Of a DNA stretch of 64,000 nucleotides, positions 46,350 to 57,620 are shown piece by piece; positions within the stretch are counted from its first letter, which is position 1; each line of letters starts with the position of its first letter. The translations under genes and the position numbers were made by a program. Source of the stretch: Takakia lepidozioides (lineage: Eukaryota; Streptophyta; Takakiopsida; Takakiales; Takakiaceae); NCBI GenBank assembly GCA_030704615.1, contig CM060734.1:39200042-39264041 (forward strand), in the 5' to 3' direction. Below the pieces are notes generated by a model. The model saw nothing but the letters and a program-made list of their open reading frames with translations, did not search any database and was not told the origin of the DNA.

Positions 46350-48440
46350 TACTCATAATTTCCTTTACTGTATGTGGGACACTGACTGTGAGACATAAGA
46401 GGTAATATCTTCCAGAATATGTTTGAGTATATTATTTGAACAGCCAACTGGACATCCTTTTTGGTAGGAAATCAGAAGGCTAAAAAAAAAAGCAAAAAAA
46501 TAAAAAAAGGCTGGAGTGCACTTTTTCGAACTCATAAGAGCTTCACCGCGGGATCTATTGACTTTTTCGAAAAAAATGACCCCCGCCTAGTAGAAACCCC
46601 CTCATTTTGATGATTCAACCCGACTATACCCAGCCACCTATCCCCGCACGCCCTGTCCAAATTTGGGGCCCAGCAGACCTGCAAAAACAGGGCTACCGTC
46701 TGGGGCCCTATTTTTGGCATTTTTCAAAAATAAACTAGAAAATTACAAGATTTTGTAGAATTTGGATGTCGGGTGGAAATCTATTGGGCCGACTGGCCTC
46801 CCAGAAGTGAGGGGATAACTTAGTGCCGGGGCTGCCCAGCCTCGCGCCTGCCCGCTCCGCCACTGTCCTCTATGCCACGTTGGCGCACCAGCCACCGTCC
46901 TCATGCCCGCCCATCCACACCCCTTGCCCGAAGGTGGGCAGTGTCGCTACTCTCCAACATACACTCAAAAGTGTGTGGCGAAAAACAAGTTGAACCGTAC
47001 ACTTTTAGAGAGGCTATCACATCTCAAAGTCCCTAGACGACGAATTGTTAATGGTTTTTGTACGGATTCCATTAGGCCATATATTCGTGTCAATTCTATT
47101 GGCTTTGAGATGTGAAAGCCGCTCAACCATTATGATAACACAAATAGCACATCTCTTTTGTGTTTGACAACAATGTGCTAAAATACCACATAATGTGTGT
47201 GTGTGACGTATTCCGTGCCATTTTCGCACTTAAACAATGTGCGATGATACCAGCACGACATTAGTATTCAATTAGCACCTAGGGATTTAGTGTTACTTTC
47301 ACACAAAATCGGTGCCCCACACTGCAGCCGTATTTTGTACTAAAATATTTCGCACAGAATCAATGCAATCACTTTGGTTGGCGCAAGTCGTACAACCAAT
47401 ATAACTCGCAGCTGAAAGCTCAAAATGCTCGGAAAACTCAAACAATGAGCTGCAGTGATAGCAAATCAGCTTCCTAAACCAAACCAAATAGCTTGGCTTC
47501 AAAAGAACCAAATATATAGACTAAAACCCACTTGTTCAAGGAAATAAGTTACAAGGTGACTTCCTTCCTCTTACAGAGATTTGTACGGTTTTCGCAGTTG
47601 ACAGATTGGCAATATAGTGAAAAAAATGCCAAAATGGTCGGAGCTATCTGGGTGAGGACCGCAAAAGCTCAAAAAGCCTCTCCACATGTTAGTACAAGAC
47701 ATAATTCAAGTGAAAGCAACATAGGCGAGATTTAGAGGTCTGAACAAGGTTTGGAATGTCAGCCTCTCTCCTAAACGTACCACCCTACTTACTCCTCACC
47801 AAAACTAGCCCTTCATTACTTGTTACTAAAAGGGTTCTTCTACGACTTATCTGACTAGATTTGAAACTGCTCCAGAGCTATATTTGAATTAACTCTTTAC
47901 ACATATTTATACTTGTTGGTGTCCAGGTGTTGCTAGTACCATCTGTTGCTGCATCTGTAAATCCAAAAACAGAAGATGGTTCTCCCCCGCTTTGTGGAGT
48001 GTCGAGCCCTTATCCTCGTATGTATCGAAGGTTTAGAAGAAAGCCACACATAACCAACATGTGTCCCGAGTAAGCCACATATTCCAAGGAACGGACTGAA
48101 GAGTGTCAAATATAGATTTGCCGTGGATTTTATTGCAAAATACTTTTCCTGATGATCCAAACATAAGGTTTTTTTCTGCCAACTCTATTCAAACAGCAGA
48201 TCAACTTAGAGAAATTAAAAATTAAAGCTAATATCATGACACTATGAAGATGAGCAATATGAAGATGGCCTGGAAAGACTGTGGAGATTGGAATGATTAG
48301 GCCAACAAGGCAGCAACAACAGCCCCAGCTTAAGAATGTGCAATATTGTGGTTTATGCTGGTGCCTAGACATTTCCGTCAAAATCAGCTTCAGTGGAATC
48401 CCTCACTTAACATTGCTAGTTGAGTAGATGCTCTGCAATT
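46350..48440. other. Intergenic; hairpin at 46.99-47.12 kb, otherwise nothing recognised
   Basis: GGCTATCACATCTCAAAG (about 47011-47029) is nearly the inverse complement of CTTTGAGATGTGAAAGCC (about 47103-47120), giving a foldback of about 110 nt. A TG run lies near 47193-47204. No coding domain was recognised. Confidence 0.5.
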
Positions 48441-49090
48441 TGTACGACATTAAGCGCAGCTCTCTTGCATATTGGTCACTACATGCAAACAGATCAAAGT
48501 CCGTAGTTTTCTTTCTTGAGAAATATCGTACCGTATCCGTGTAACAGCCACAACATCCTTGGTGGATACCTGCAGAGGTGTAGGATACCTGTGATAATGA
48601 GCCCCAACCTCATCGTTGTCCCGAATGTTGTCAAGAACCACCTAACGTAACAGTACTAGGTGACACCAGTCCACACTTGTCAAGTCAATTCAAATTCTTC
48701 AAAATTTATATCTGTTCAGGAAAAAATGTCATCTTCCATGAAATTTGGCAATACATGGACCACGCGAAGAGCATTTGCAATGTCAACAACAAGAAAACGG
48801 GGACCCGTATTTTGAGGAATGCCTTTGCATGCTCACATTTTCCCAACTGAACTCTACACACTTCAAGAGTCTATTGAACTTGTTGTAGGGTACTTCCTTG
48901 TACAATCGAATAACCGCCAAATCTCTTTGCACGGTTTTCCTGCTTATTGAATCCATGAATGATGCTCGAAAAAGAAGTCGGAGCTGTGCATAATGAGTTA
49001 TCTCCTCCCTTCCTAGATCTTCCATTTGAAGAGACACATCAATGTAGTATGGGCCTCCGTTAAAGTCGTGTGAAGCTCTCGCATACAATG
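48440..49090 (-). mobile_element. C-terminal part of a transposase-like protein
   Basis: On the minus strand, 49088-48790 encodes 'ASHDFNGGPYYIDVSLQM', 'HYAQLRLLFRASF' and 'LAVIRLYKEV', and about 48800-48720 continues with 'FLVVDIANALRVVHVLPNF'. This layout (small residue-rich start, a YAQL-LLFR strand, LA-V-Y, then a VVDI..RVVHVxPxF closing block) resembles the C-terminal ends of Tnp2/Plavaka-type cut-and-paste transposon proteins as I remember them. No complete frame exists. The assignment to a superfamily is inference. Confidence 0.4.
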
Positions 49091-49372
49091 GCCAGTCCCC
49101 AAAACGATCTCCAAGGCCTGCAGGGTTTCTGTGGGGAGTTCACACAAGTTCTAGTGATATGTACCTCGGTTGAAGCTAAGCTATGGCGCGAAGTTGCAAT
49201 CCAGAAGTCGACACCCGAAACCCTAAACCCTGGCAATTTTATGGATGAAAGTTTTATCATCTCAAGTTGAAACTATATTGTGGAGAATGCAACCTTTGAG
49301 CTCATACTGTCTTCTCATTCGTATTAATAGGATAAGAAGCTTACAACAAATTCAGTTCTCCAAACACTCGAG

Positions 49373-50712
49373 ATGATAGGCACAAGCATGTTCCAAGCAC
49401 CAAATAGTAGAGTGACCAGGGGTGTAGTGAGTGGATCCGCTAGACAACGGGTCATAATTGCTCCAAGTGATCTGCGCCTTGGTAATGCAATGATGTCGGA
49501 TCCTCATAGCATGTTGACGGAGTTCATGAGAATCAAGGTGCAGGTTATCTCGTAATTATTCGATTTTATTTTAAATAGAATTTTATGGATCTGTTTGATC
49601 TGTTTGATATTATGCCTAATACTCGGGTCCAAACTCCGGCCACGACCATTTCCATTGTAGTTTTCATTTGCAGTCCCTGTTTTGTTCCTTCATGTGCCGG
49701 ACTTCCTTTAATATTTCCATGTCTCACCCCTACCTTGCATCTTTGCCAAACAAGGATGTTTGAGGCAATCTGCCTGAGGAGGATTTGCACCTCCAAAACA
49801 CCATCCTTCGTTCGCAGCTTTGAAATTTCCGACCAGGGGTGTTTTATCAACCCCCCATATGAACCGCATGTGGATGACATGCTCTACAATTTCATGCACT
49901 CCAGTCAGACAACCAAAAGACTAGATGGGTTTCCGTGGAGAGGTGCAAGGGAGAGAACCCCAACGTTCATGCAGACGTTACTGGAGTCATGTAGCCACCA
50001 TTCTGCAAGGGTGGTCGACCTCACACTATCCACAGGTTCGTTGGTTCAATATTGTTCCCATTTTCGAGGTCTTCCAGTTTGCATCCGAATTTACATCCTC
50101 TACAATCTTCTTGAGGCTTTTTGTCTTGGCAGGTGCGACTTACCGTGCTTGCAAGGTTGGCGGGAGAAGCCTTTTTGGCATGGAGGGCGACACCGAACTA
50201 TTCAAGAGTGTCCTCCTCCCTCTTGTGTCTGGCTCTACGTTTGGCACACAGACTGGACAATTTCAAATCAGAAATGATGATGATACCGAGGATAAGCAGA
50301 TCGACAACGACTGTTTATGTGAGTAAGTCGGCCATGGAATTGTCATTCCAGTTTGGGTATTTGTTCAATTTCGCAGACATCAAATTTACAGTAATAATTT
50401 TATCATGTTGTGACTTGCAGGAACGGCAGTGATGGATCTTAAGGAGAAACCCCCATTTGTGCCGAGACTGTTTTCGACAGTCCCCTTTCCACTTTTGTGC
50501 TTCCTGTCTATGCCGAAGCAATGGCACTTCAAATGGCCGAGGCTCTATCCCCTGACTTCTTATTGCCCGATCGCAGGAGTAGCCATCATAGATCCGGAGT
50601 TCTTAAATTCTTGGACTTGGATGCAGAGGACGTGGGGATACATTGTACTGACTCTGAGTCAATACTGAACTTCGCATTTTTAATGTTCTGTTTATATCCT
50701 ATTCAAAAATGA
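49373..50712 (+). CDS. DNA methyltransferase-like (N4/N6 beta-class) gene or relic
   Basis: A candidate exon chain on the plus strand: 49373-49545; about 49680 to 50032, with 'CFINPPYEPHV' and 'HHSARVVDLTLSTG'; a GT-AG intron (50032-50131) that joins in frame to 'ATYRACKVGGRSLFGMEGD' and 'TELFKSVLLPLV'; then after about 50420 a C-terminal stretch with 'VYAEAMALQMAEALSPDF'. An NPPY motif (motif IV) followed by a DxxxSTGAT..GR..xGxEGD strand (motif I plus the acidic residue of the next strand) is the order of beta-class DNA aminomethyltransferases (Pfam N6_N4_Mtase fold). Such enzymes add N4-methylcytosine or N6-methyladenine. The N-terminus and exact exons are unresolved. It lies among transposase fragments and may belong to a mobile element. 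It could be broken. Confidence 0.4.
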
Positions 50713-50784
50713 TTGAATTCCTTTGCCTCATTGCAGTTGTTCCAGCAGAAAAGAAAATGAAATAAACAATCCACTCGGATACAA

Positions 50785-51035
50785 ATGTCAATCTTCATGA
50801 ATCCATCCCACAAACCCGTCACACTCATGTCATATCCATTGTGCATTCATCTACTGTGTATTCATGCATCCTCCATTCAAGAATGTTTTCTATTATTCAA
50901 CATCTATTGTACATTCATCCATTGTACTCTCATCCATCCCACATTCATCCATCTGTTTGCATTGTTCGCAGTCATCCATCCGTTTCTCATCTACTCTACA
51001 TTCATCCATCATGTATTCATCTGTTGCTTTCAGGT
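50785..51035. repeat. Array of ATTCATCCAT-type motifs
   Basis: About ten copies of (A/C)(T)TCATCCAT(C/T) or close variants (ATTCATCTA, CTCATCCATCC) occur within 250 bp at irregular 15-30 bp spacing, all in one orientation. This looks like subterminal binding repeats of a DNA transposon more than a simple satellite. Confidence 0.6.
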
Positions 51036-51619
51036 GGGGATGACCACGTCCTTTTTATTATTTCGTCCAACTTGTTTCCACGGTTGAGGTTGCTCTTCCG
51101 CGGAAATACACTCTGTTTCTTACTTGGCGCGCGTTAACGTGGCGTTTAAGCTCGATGACGTGGAGTGAGCCCGGTGACATGGCGTTCGCTCAAGGTGACG
51201 TGACGTGAGCGCTACCGTGAGCGCTACTGCGCTCACGCCGAGGCATCCCTGCTGCTCGTGCTAGTGCTTCAAGCAAGCTACTGCGGTGCTGTCGTGGCTG
51301 CCAACGGCGCGGGTCCCTGCCGCTGCAGGGCGTCTCTCCTCCGCTCACCACGGCTCTCTCTTTCTTCAACTCGTTTTGATCCCGCCTCTGCGCGGCGTTT
51401 CTACCACACAGGGGAGAGAGAGTTCAGCCCGTGCTTAGGGCAAGAAAGTAAGAGAGAAAGTGATGGAAGAGGCGGTGCTTACCTTGGGCGTTGGAGCGGC
51501 GTTGGGGCAAACTCCTTGGGGCCTTGCGACCACCTCGGGCTCAGTACCAGATGCGTTTCTCCTCCACCCTAAACCCTACTCTCTGAACTCCCTCTCTCCC
51601 AAAGAACAAACGAAAACGG

Positions 51620-51930
51620 GAGGGGAATGAGGTGCTTCAAGCGCTTAATAAAAAAAAAGGCACGGCGCCTACGTGCAACGCCCGGCCGTCACACGCCTGT
51701 GCCCCACCTTTTTTTTGAAATGTACAAATGGTATTCGAGACGGCGGGCCGTCGCTGCTTGCGACCCCCGGCCCCACAAATACAAAAAGCACGCCACCTCT
51801 CGCGACGGTTTTTCGTCGCTGAGTGCGACCCCCGGTGTAAAAAATTGAAAAAATGCATCGCCAAATGCGACGCAAGGGTGACGCAGGAGGCGACGGCCGG
51901 CCTTTTTGGGTTTAGGGTTTAGGGCCTTTT
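51620..51930. repeat. CGTCGC/GCGACCCC repeats ending in TTTAGGG units
   Basis: Two diverged units share CGTCGCTG(C/A) then TGCGACCCCCGG (51748 and 51816), with a third partial unit at 51850-51895. The stretch ends GGGTTTAGGGTTTAGGG (51908-51924), two plant telomere units. Many open frames here are a side effect of the GC-rich repeats. Confidence 0.55.
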
Positions 51931-52170
51931 GGGGTTCTTAGTTTTTTTTTTTTTTTCCCATATGTTACTGGGTTAGGGTGTTTGTTTTTCTTTATGGCGA
52001 TGGGTTTTGGATTGGTGGTTTTGGTTGTGGGTCTTGGGGTTGAAAGGATAAACGGTGTAATTAGGATTCACACACCCAAAATATGGTTCAATCTGATAAG
52101 CGCAAAGCACTGGGTCTCAATAAATTTTTCCATGGTGTGGGCATCCTGAAGATAGAACGTGAGGAAGGAT

Positions 52171-52473
52171 TTATTGTCTTGGCCTCTCTAGCACCATAGG
52201 GATGCTCCGCCTTTGTTTACCAATTTTGAAAGCCCCGAAGCTGAGGCATAAGGTTTTTTCGCCAACGGTTTTTGAGAAATGAAAGTGCTGGTGGTGTGTG
52301 TTAATTAGGATGCGATGGTGAGGAAACATTGACTCGTCTCCCTCGAGGATGGGGAGGTAGTACCACATATCGATTGTGGCCCTAGAGCGACCGTTTTTCG
52401 TGGCGAAGAGCCACCCATTGCACCTGATCCAATACAGGCTGCCGGGCACAATCGTAGAATAGACCGGGGCCAA
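52171..52473 (-). CDS. Unidentified open frame, 100 codons
   Basis: An uninterrupted minus-strand frame with a composition that looks coding ('GSLYWIRCNGWLFATKNG', 'FHFSKTVGEKTLCLSFGAF'). I recognise no family. It runs divergent from the SET-like gene beginning at 52.47 kb. It could be an exon of a transposon-borne or decayed host gene. Confidence 0.3.
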   Translation of the reverse strand: MAPVYSTIVPGSLYWIRCNGWLFATKNGRSRATIDMWYYLPILEGDESMFPHHRILINTHHQHFHFSKTVGEKTLCLSFGAFKIGKQRRSIPMVLERPRQ

Positions 52474-53981
52474 ATTTTAGGTGATGTGGATGATGTTGAC
52501 ACTCCGGGATCGAGTCGGGCGCGCCGCGGGTTGCCCTTTCGCGGGCCACCCCGTCCACCCACGTCCACCTTTGATCCCCTCGACAGGATTGAGTGTCGGT
52601 GCATTAAGTGTTGGGAACGGATACCGTCGGGCGGCACCAGACCACCGAGGCGGCGACCGCATGTTGTCAAAAAATATTACAAGAAGAACATGATTGCGGA
52701 TGCGGCAAAGGTGAGTGTTTTTCCTACCCCTCTCATTAACATTCATTTAAGGTACATTTAGGTTTATCTAATAATATAGTACAATTGGTAAGCATACATG
52801 AATCCAAATTACAACATAAGTATTGATGCGTCGTTCACTACGTATATTGCAACCACGACTTGATGCCCAAGCTCGCAATCACATTGCACATGAGACATTT
52901 CGCACCGGTCTACTTGCAGAATTTGTGCCAGAGCATGTGCCCGATGTGACCAGTTGGTTCTCCCAGCACCACGTAGATGAGATGCGTAGGGTCGATCGTG
53001 GGTGTCGTAGGCATTGTGGCCGGCGACGAGCAGGCCCCCCCCCCCCCCCTTCCTCTCTAGTTTCCTCAGGCGGTCCCCTGATCCAGTGTCCTCATCTGAT
53101 GATTCTCCGCACCGTACATGCAGTAGCAGCTTGTAGGCCGATTGTGCCCCCCCCCCTCCCGGTCTGTTTCTTTGTCTGATCCATCTCCAGTAGTACCTGA
53201 TCCAGACGTTGTACCTCCGGCTACACCTCCGGCATTACATCCTCAACCACCTCCACTTTCATCTCCTCCGCTAGCAGTACCACCTCCACCTCTACGTGCA
53301 TGTGCCCCCCGAACCCCTAGGAGGGGTCGGCTTCGCCCTAGGTTCCCCCCCCTTCGGCTTGGGCGGCCTGAGCCGGATCCTCGCCCCCGATGGGAAGTGC
53401 ATAGGACTATGTTACTGAGGACCGTCCAACCTCGTTGTTGGGAGAATCATCTCGACCCTCCCACCCCCATCCGAGAGAATGTAGAGTTCAAGTATTGGGG
53501 GAGATGGTATGTTGTGAGAGCCGCTACAGACCCTGCTATGGGTCGGGGTTTATTCACGGTCAATGATATTGTGGTTCCTTCTCGGAGAAACATCATGGTG
53601 GACTTGTATCCCTATTACGGTCCATACTATACCTCCGGGGAGTTCCGTACATTACACCTCAAAGATGGTGACCCCAATATCTTCGGCAATGTTGCTAGAT
53701 TGGTCAACAGTTCTTTTGGTCATCCTAGGATAACCAATGTAGTATGGGACGAGCGAAGCGATGGGCATGAGAGCTTTTGTGGTCATACGTCGGTATACTG
53801 TGAGGGGATGCACATGTTTGTGATGACATGTGCTAGTAGAACTATTAGGGCTGGCAGCGAGTTATTTGTATCATACGAGTTCTCCCGGGATGATTGGGAC
53901 CTCCGATTACAGCATGAGTGGGATGTGTATGATAGAAATAGGGTTCCTTTGAGACAGGGATCACGTAGAGGGGCATTGTAG
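52470..53981 (+). CDS. SET-domain-like protein with zinc-knuckle N-terminus, in transposon-like region
   Basis: Three coding blocks on the plus strand: 52470-52710 ('IECRCIKCWERIPSGG', a CxC-x2-C cluster, ending at a GTGAGT donor), about 52823-53040 ('HETFRTGLLAEFVPEHVPD') and about 53150-53981. The last holds a Pro-rich linker and then a SET-like fold: 'DPAMGRGLFTVNDI' (the GxG strand), 'GNVARLVNSSFGHPRITNV' in place of the canonical GN-ARFxNHSCxPN, and 'RTIRAGSELFVSYEF' in place of xIxxGEELxxDY. NHSC reads NSSF, so the methyl-donor pocket is altered and the catalytic Tyr context differs. A poly-C run at 53039-53049 puts blocks 2 and 3 in different frames, either an intron edge or a frameshift. 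SET proteins methylate lysines, but here that is doubtful. Confidence 0.5.
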
Positions 53982-54954
53982 ATATTCTCATGATGTACTT
54001 TGTATACATCCGATTAATCAGTTGATGTAAATATTTTTCTTGTTGCTCGTGTGGGTTACAACTTTGCATATGTGATGTAAACATACTTATGCACATGTGG
54101 ACCAAATATGAGCTTGAACCAAGTTGATTCAATGGGTCATTTCTAGTGTTGAACATAGCTACGTGTCGTAGAGACGAAAAATTGCGTTTCGCCTGCATAT
54201 GATTTTTTTTTTTCCATTTTCAAGCCATATGCTTAATGATAGCATATGCAATGTGCGTGCAAAATTTGGGAGTAAACAAAGTCATTTGGACCCAGAACCA
54301 TATTTTGTTCTCTCATTTGCACTCCAAAGTTGAATTATCTTCAACTTCATGCACTCTTTCAAAGAGAGTTCTGCAAAAGTGACCCTAGAATTTTTTTTAT
54401 TTTTTTATTTTTTTTCCATTTTTTTTTGTCCAATTTTTTGCATGGATGTAATGGTGCAAAGCCCGATGTTCAGAACAAAATAGAGCCAAAAATAAAATCA
54501 TTACGCCCCTCAAAACCGCAATCATATATTTTCTAAATGCAAAGATTTATTTCAAATTCATTTAAATTCGTTTTAATTTAAAATTGGTGCAAGGGTGAGT
54601 GCGTTGTTGGGGAGACAAATGTTTTTTTTTTCCTGTTGGATCTTTGTACAGGTGTTGCACACATATTTAAGCACATGTAGGAAAAAGTTAAGCGTGAGCC
54701 ACATCCCTTTGATGGGTACGATGGCATGAGAGGATTTTCTTTCACATTAATAAACATAATTTGGTTGATAGGGTGAACGCGTCCTTGGGGGGGCAAATGA
54801 TTTTGTTTGGGTTTGAAACTTTGCATGTGTGACGTTGCGCACATACATGTAATTATCAAATGACATATTTGATACATACACACATTGAAAGTTGTTGTTT
54901 GCATTTCGTTTATAATAAGTTGTATGGTTGCAAGGACACATTATAATATAGGTC

Positions 54955-55705
54955 CCTATGTTCATTTGTTCGTATCAGGACTTTGTCCATCCCTTCCCAG
55001 TCATTTCTCTTGTCACCCCATCCAAAAACAACCCAAGTATATCAGGCGGGAGCCGTGGGCGAGACGCCACCCGCACGGTACCGGACAATGATGACGTCGA
55101 TGACAGTGACAATGACAACAACAATGAGCATGGAATTAACCAAGAGGATGTGCAAGCCATAGAGGATCTTTTAATGCATCATGTGGGCACTGATGCATCC
55201 CATGGAGAGGGAACCCGACCAATCGATGATCCTGAAATGGCCCCCTCAAATGACATGGAGAGGGAGGCGAGAATTCCCTTGTACGAAGAGGCGAAAGTGA
55301 GTCAACTTTCAACAATCTTACTTTTGCTCTGGCATAAGTAATGTTGGGATGTCTGCCATAATGCGAACTATTGCGGACTATATCCTTGCTCCACACTTGA
55401 CTTCTGATCTCTGGCGCAATTCGGATGCAAGATTGATGAGTGACATAATCATGGAGTAAGACGTGTAATTCATTTTGTAGTATAATTTGCATATTGGTGG
55501 AACATTGAAACAATGATGTGAATGTCTTATAGGGAAAAAACAAGTGGCAAACATGGAACTTGCAACCTTTTGTTGATGAACTTAAGGAGCTATGGAGGGG
55601 GGTCCCGACATTAGATACTTCATTAGACCCTATGGCCGGACAATCTTTTCAGATGAGAGACATCTTGCTTTGGACAATGCATGATTATCCAAGTATATTA
55701 TGTTT
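54955..55705 (+). mobile_element. Tnp2/CACTA-like transposase N-terminal and core fragment
   Basis: Plus-strand blocks: an acidic stretch ('DNDDVDDSDNDNNNEHG') followed by 'EARIPLYEEAKVSQLSTI' (about 54955-55340), 'MSAIMRTIADYILAPHL' (about 55350-55455) and, after an AG acceptor near 55535, 'WNLQPFVDELKELWRGVP' and 'FQMRDILLWTMHDYP' (to about 55700). A PLYxxxxxS..L entry, then PxVDELxxLW and FxMRxxLLWTxxDxP, is the pattern of Transposase_21 (Tnp2) proteins of En/Spm-CACTA elements. The rest of the core is missing. No CACTA termini were found, so the element ends are unknown. Confidence 0.6.
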
Positions 55706-55734
55706 CCCATGAACAATCCGTGTACATTCACTTG

Positions 55735-57620
55735 TCAATGCCGGATAATATCGATGAGGATTGGGATTGATTGAAGTAGCGGCGACAGTCTTGTGCACCG
55801 TAGTGGGGTAGATGACAAATGTGCAAGGTCCAGAAACTCCAAGACTCCAAGCCGAGGCACCACAAACGGTCTGTCAGGAACTTGAAGTGTCACATTCCTG
55901 AAACGAAATTTCTCCTTAAACAGTTCACCGCCGGTTGGGGGTGGCCGGTAGCAGAGGAGTCCGTTGACACTCAAAATTAACAACATCCGTTTCCTCTTCC
56001 CCGTTGTTGCATGTAAAGGATGAGAGACAAAGTTATCATGAGCAAGTTAATCACCGTGCACACTGACATTAGTGTTTCTGCTATGAATATACCCATGACC
56101 TAGAATGATTGAGTGTATCGAGGATCAACACGATTGTGTAAAAAATGAAAAAATCCGGCACATGTTGTGGGCTTGGAATGTTTCAAGAGGAGGGTTAATA
56201 TTGCTAAGAAGATAAACGTCGACTGTCAAGTGGAGGTTCATGAAAGTACCTTGTACGGAGGCAAATTGATGAAGGTATCGTGCTGCATCCCCGCCTGTTG
56301 AGAAAAGATGGAGTTAATTAGTGTAGAACCAAACGAACAGAAAAAAGATGAAAGTGGAGAAATGATATCGAACAATACCGATGTCGCCTTATGGAGAATC
56401 TCGCTGGAGGACTTGGGATCCTAACGGACTTGTTTTGACGAAACCCCGATATGTCCGAGGTATTCATTTTCTTCCTCGAGTCTGCTCTGTCTCTAAAGAC
56501 ATACTTCTCTCCTGTGGAACCGATTTGTAGAAGAGATGGAAATGGTTTGGGGGCTCTATTCCGCTTCCTCGATGCAGAACATAACGCCAACACTGTTGGG
56601 TTGGGAAGCCGATAAGTTGCAATTGTTTCGTCCTTGTCCTCGACCAAAAGGTTGCGGAAAAGGGGAACGGAATGGAAATTGTCCCTTGAGCACTCCACAT
56701 CCTGAATGGAATTCACACGTAACGAAGGGATTACCTTGAAACAGATTTCCAATGAAGACGTCGTTTGACAGAAAGGTTACAATCCCCAGATTTTTGGCCT
56801 GGAGTAAGACAAAAACATCAAACCCAGTACTAAGGAAAACAAAAAGACGAGTAAGAATTAAGATATAAGTAATTTTACCTGACTCCTTCTGATTTGGGTT
56901 GTCCAACCCTCGTGCTAGGGAGAGAAGGAGGGAAGAGAGGCAACAATGTGTTTGGGAGCCATAGCCTCAGCCGCATCCTCAATGGCTGACATTCTTGAGG
57001 TAGATTTCAGACCTTTGACACTTAAAAAAGATGGTGAGGAGAAATTATAGAGTGGTGTCCACGAAATCCCCTGCACATTTGTCAGTTTGGTTTCCACCTC
57101 TGACATTCAATCCTAAGCAATCTTTGCAACAGAACATCCTTTTCAGGAATGGACTGAACAAGAGGGTCGTGCAATTGAAGGTCCCGCAGCATTTATGTTG
57201 AAGACCAGACTAAAAACCTAGAAACTGCAACGGTGTGGACAGATCAACACGATAGTTTGTGGCCTCCATGCCTTCACCATACTGCAATGACAGTCCTAAA
57301 AAAAAGAAAACCCATCCTATTGTAGCTGGTATACATGCCCCCTTAAATATGTACTAGCCTCTGTTCACCATGCCAGACGCGTGCTTACCATGTCGGTCAA
57401 CGCCATCAATTTCTGGCCATGGGTCATAAGTTCCAACGGCTTCATATTGACCAGCAAAGTACCCCTTCATCTGGAATAAATAATGAAGGATCCGAAATCC
57501 TGCAGAGTCTATGCCGAAGACCAGACTAAAAACCTCCACACTCCAAGGTGTGGACAGATCAACACCATAGTTTGTGGCCTCTGTGCCTTCACCGTACAAT
57601 GACAGTCATGACTTGCCTTT
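55735..57620 (-). other. Minus-strand coding-like blocks of unknown family
   Basis: Several minus-strand frames look coding but belong to no family I recognise: 55986-55738 ('LFKEKFRFRNVTLQVPDR', 'VVPRLGVLEFLDL'), 56906-56556 ('FLSNDVFIGNLFQGNPF', 'HSGCGVLKGQFPF') and 57599-57354 ('ATNYGVDLSTPWSVEVF', 'HYLFQMKGYFAGQYEAVG'). They may be exons of one transposon-borne gene. About 95 bp at 57200-57293 are repeated at 57512-57606, a local direct duplication of one such block. Confidence 0.3.

Noticed and set aside
50785-51035. CRISPR-like array
   Set aside because: The repeats are about 10 bp, irregularly spaced and imperfect, in a plant nuclear context. Transposon subterminal repeats are a better explanation.
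51258-51572. 104-codon open frame rich in Arg/Ser/Pro
   Set aside because: GC-rich sequence gives long frames by chance; no domain, conserved start or neighbouring exon supports it.
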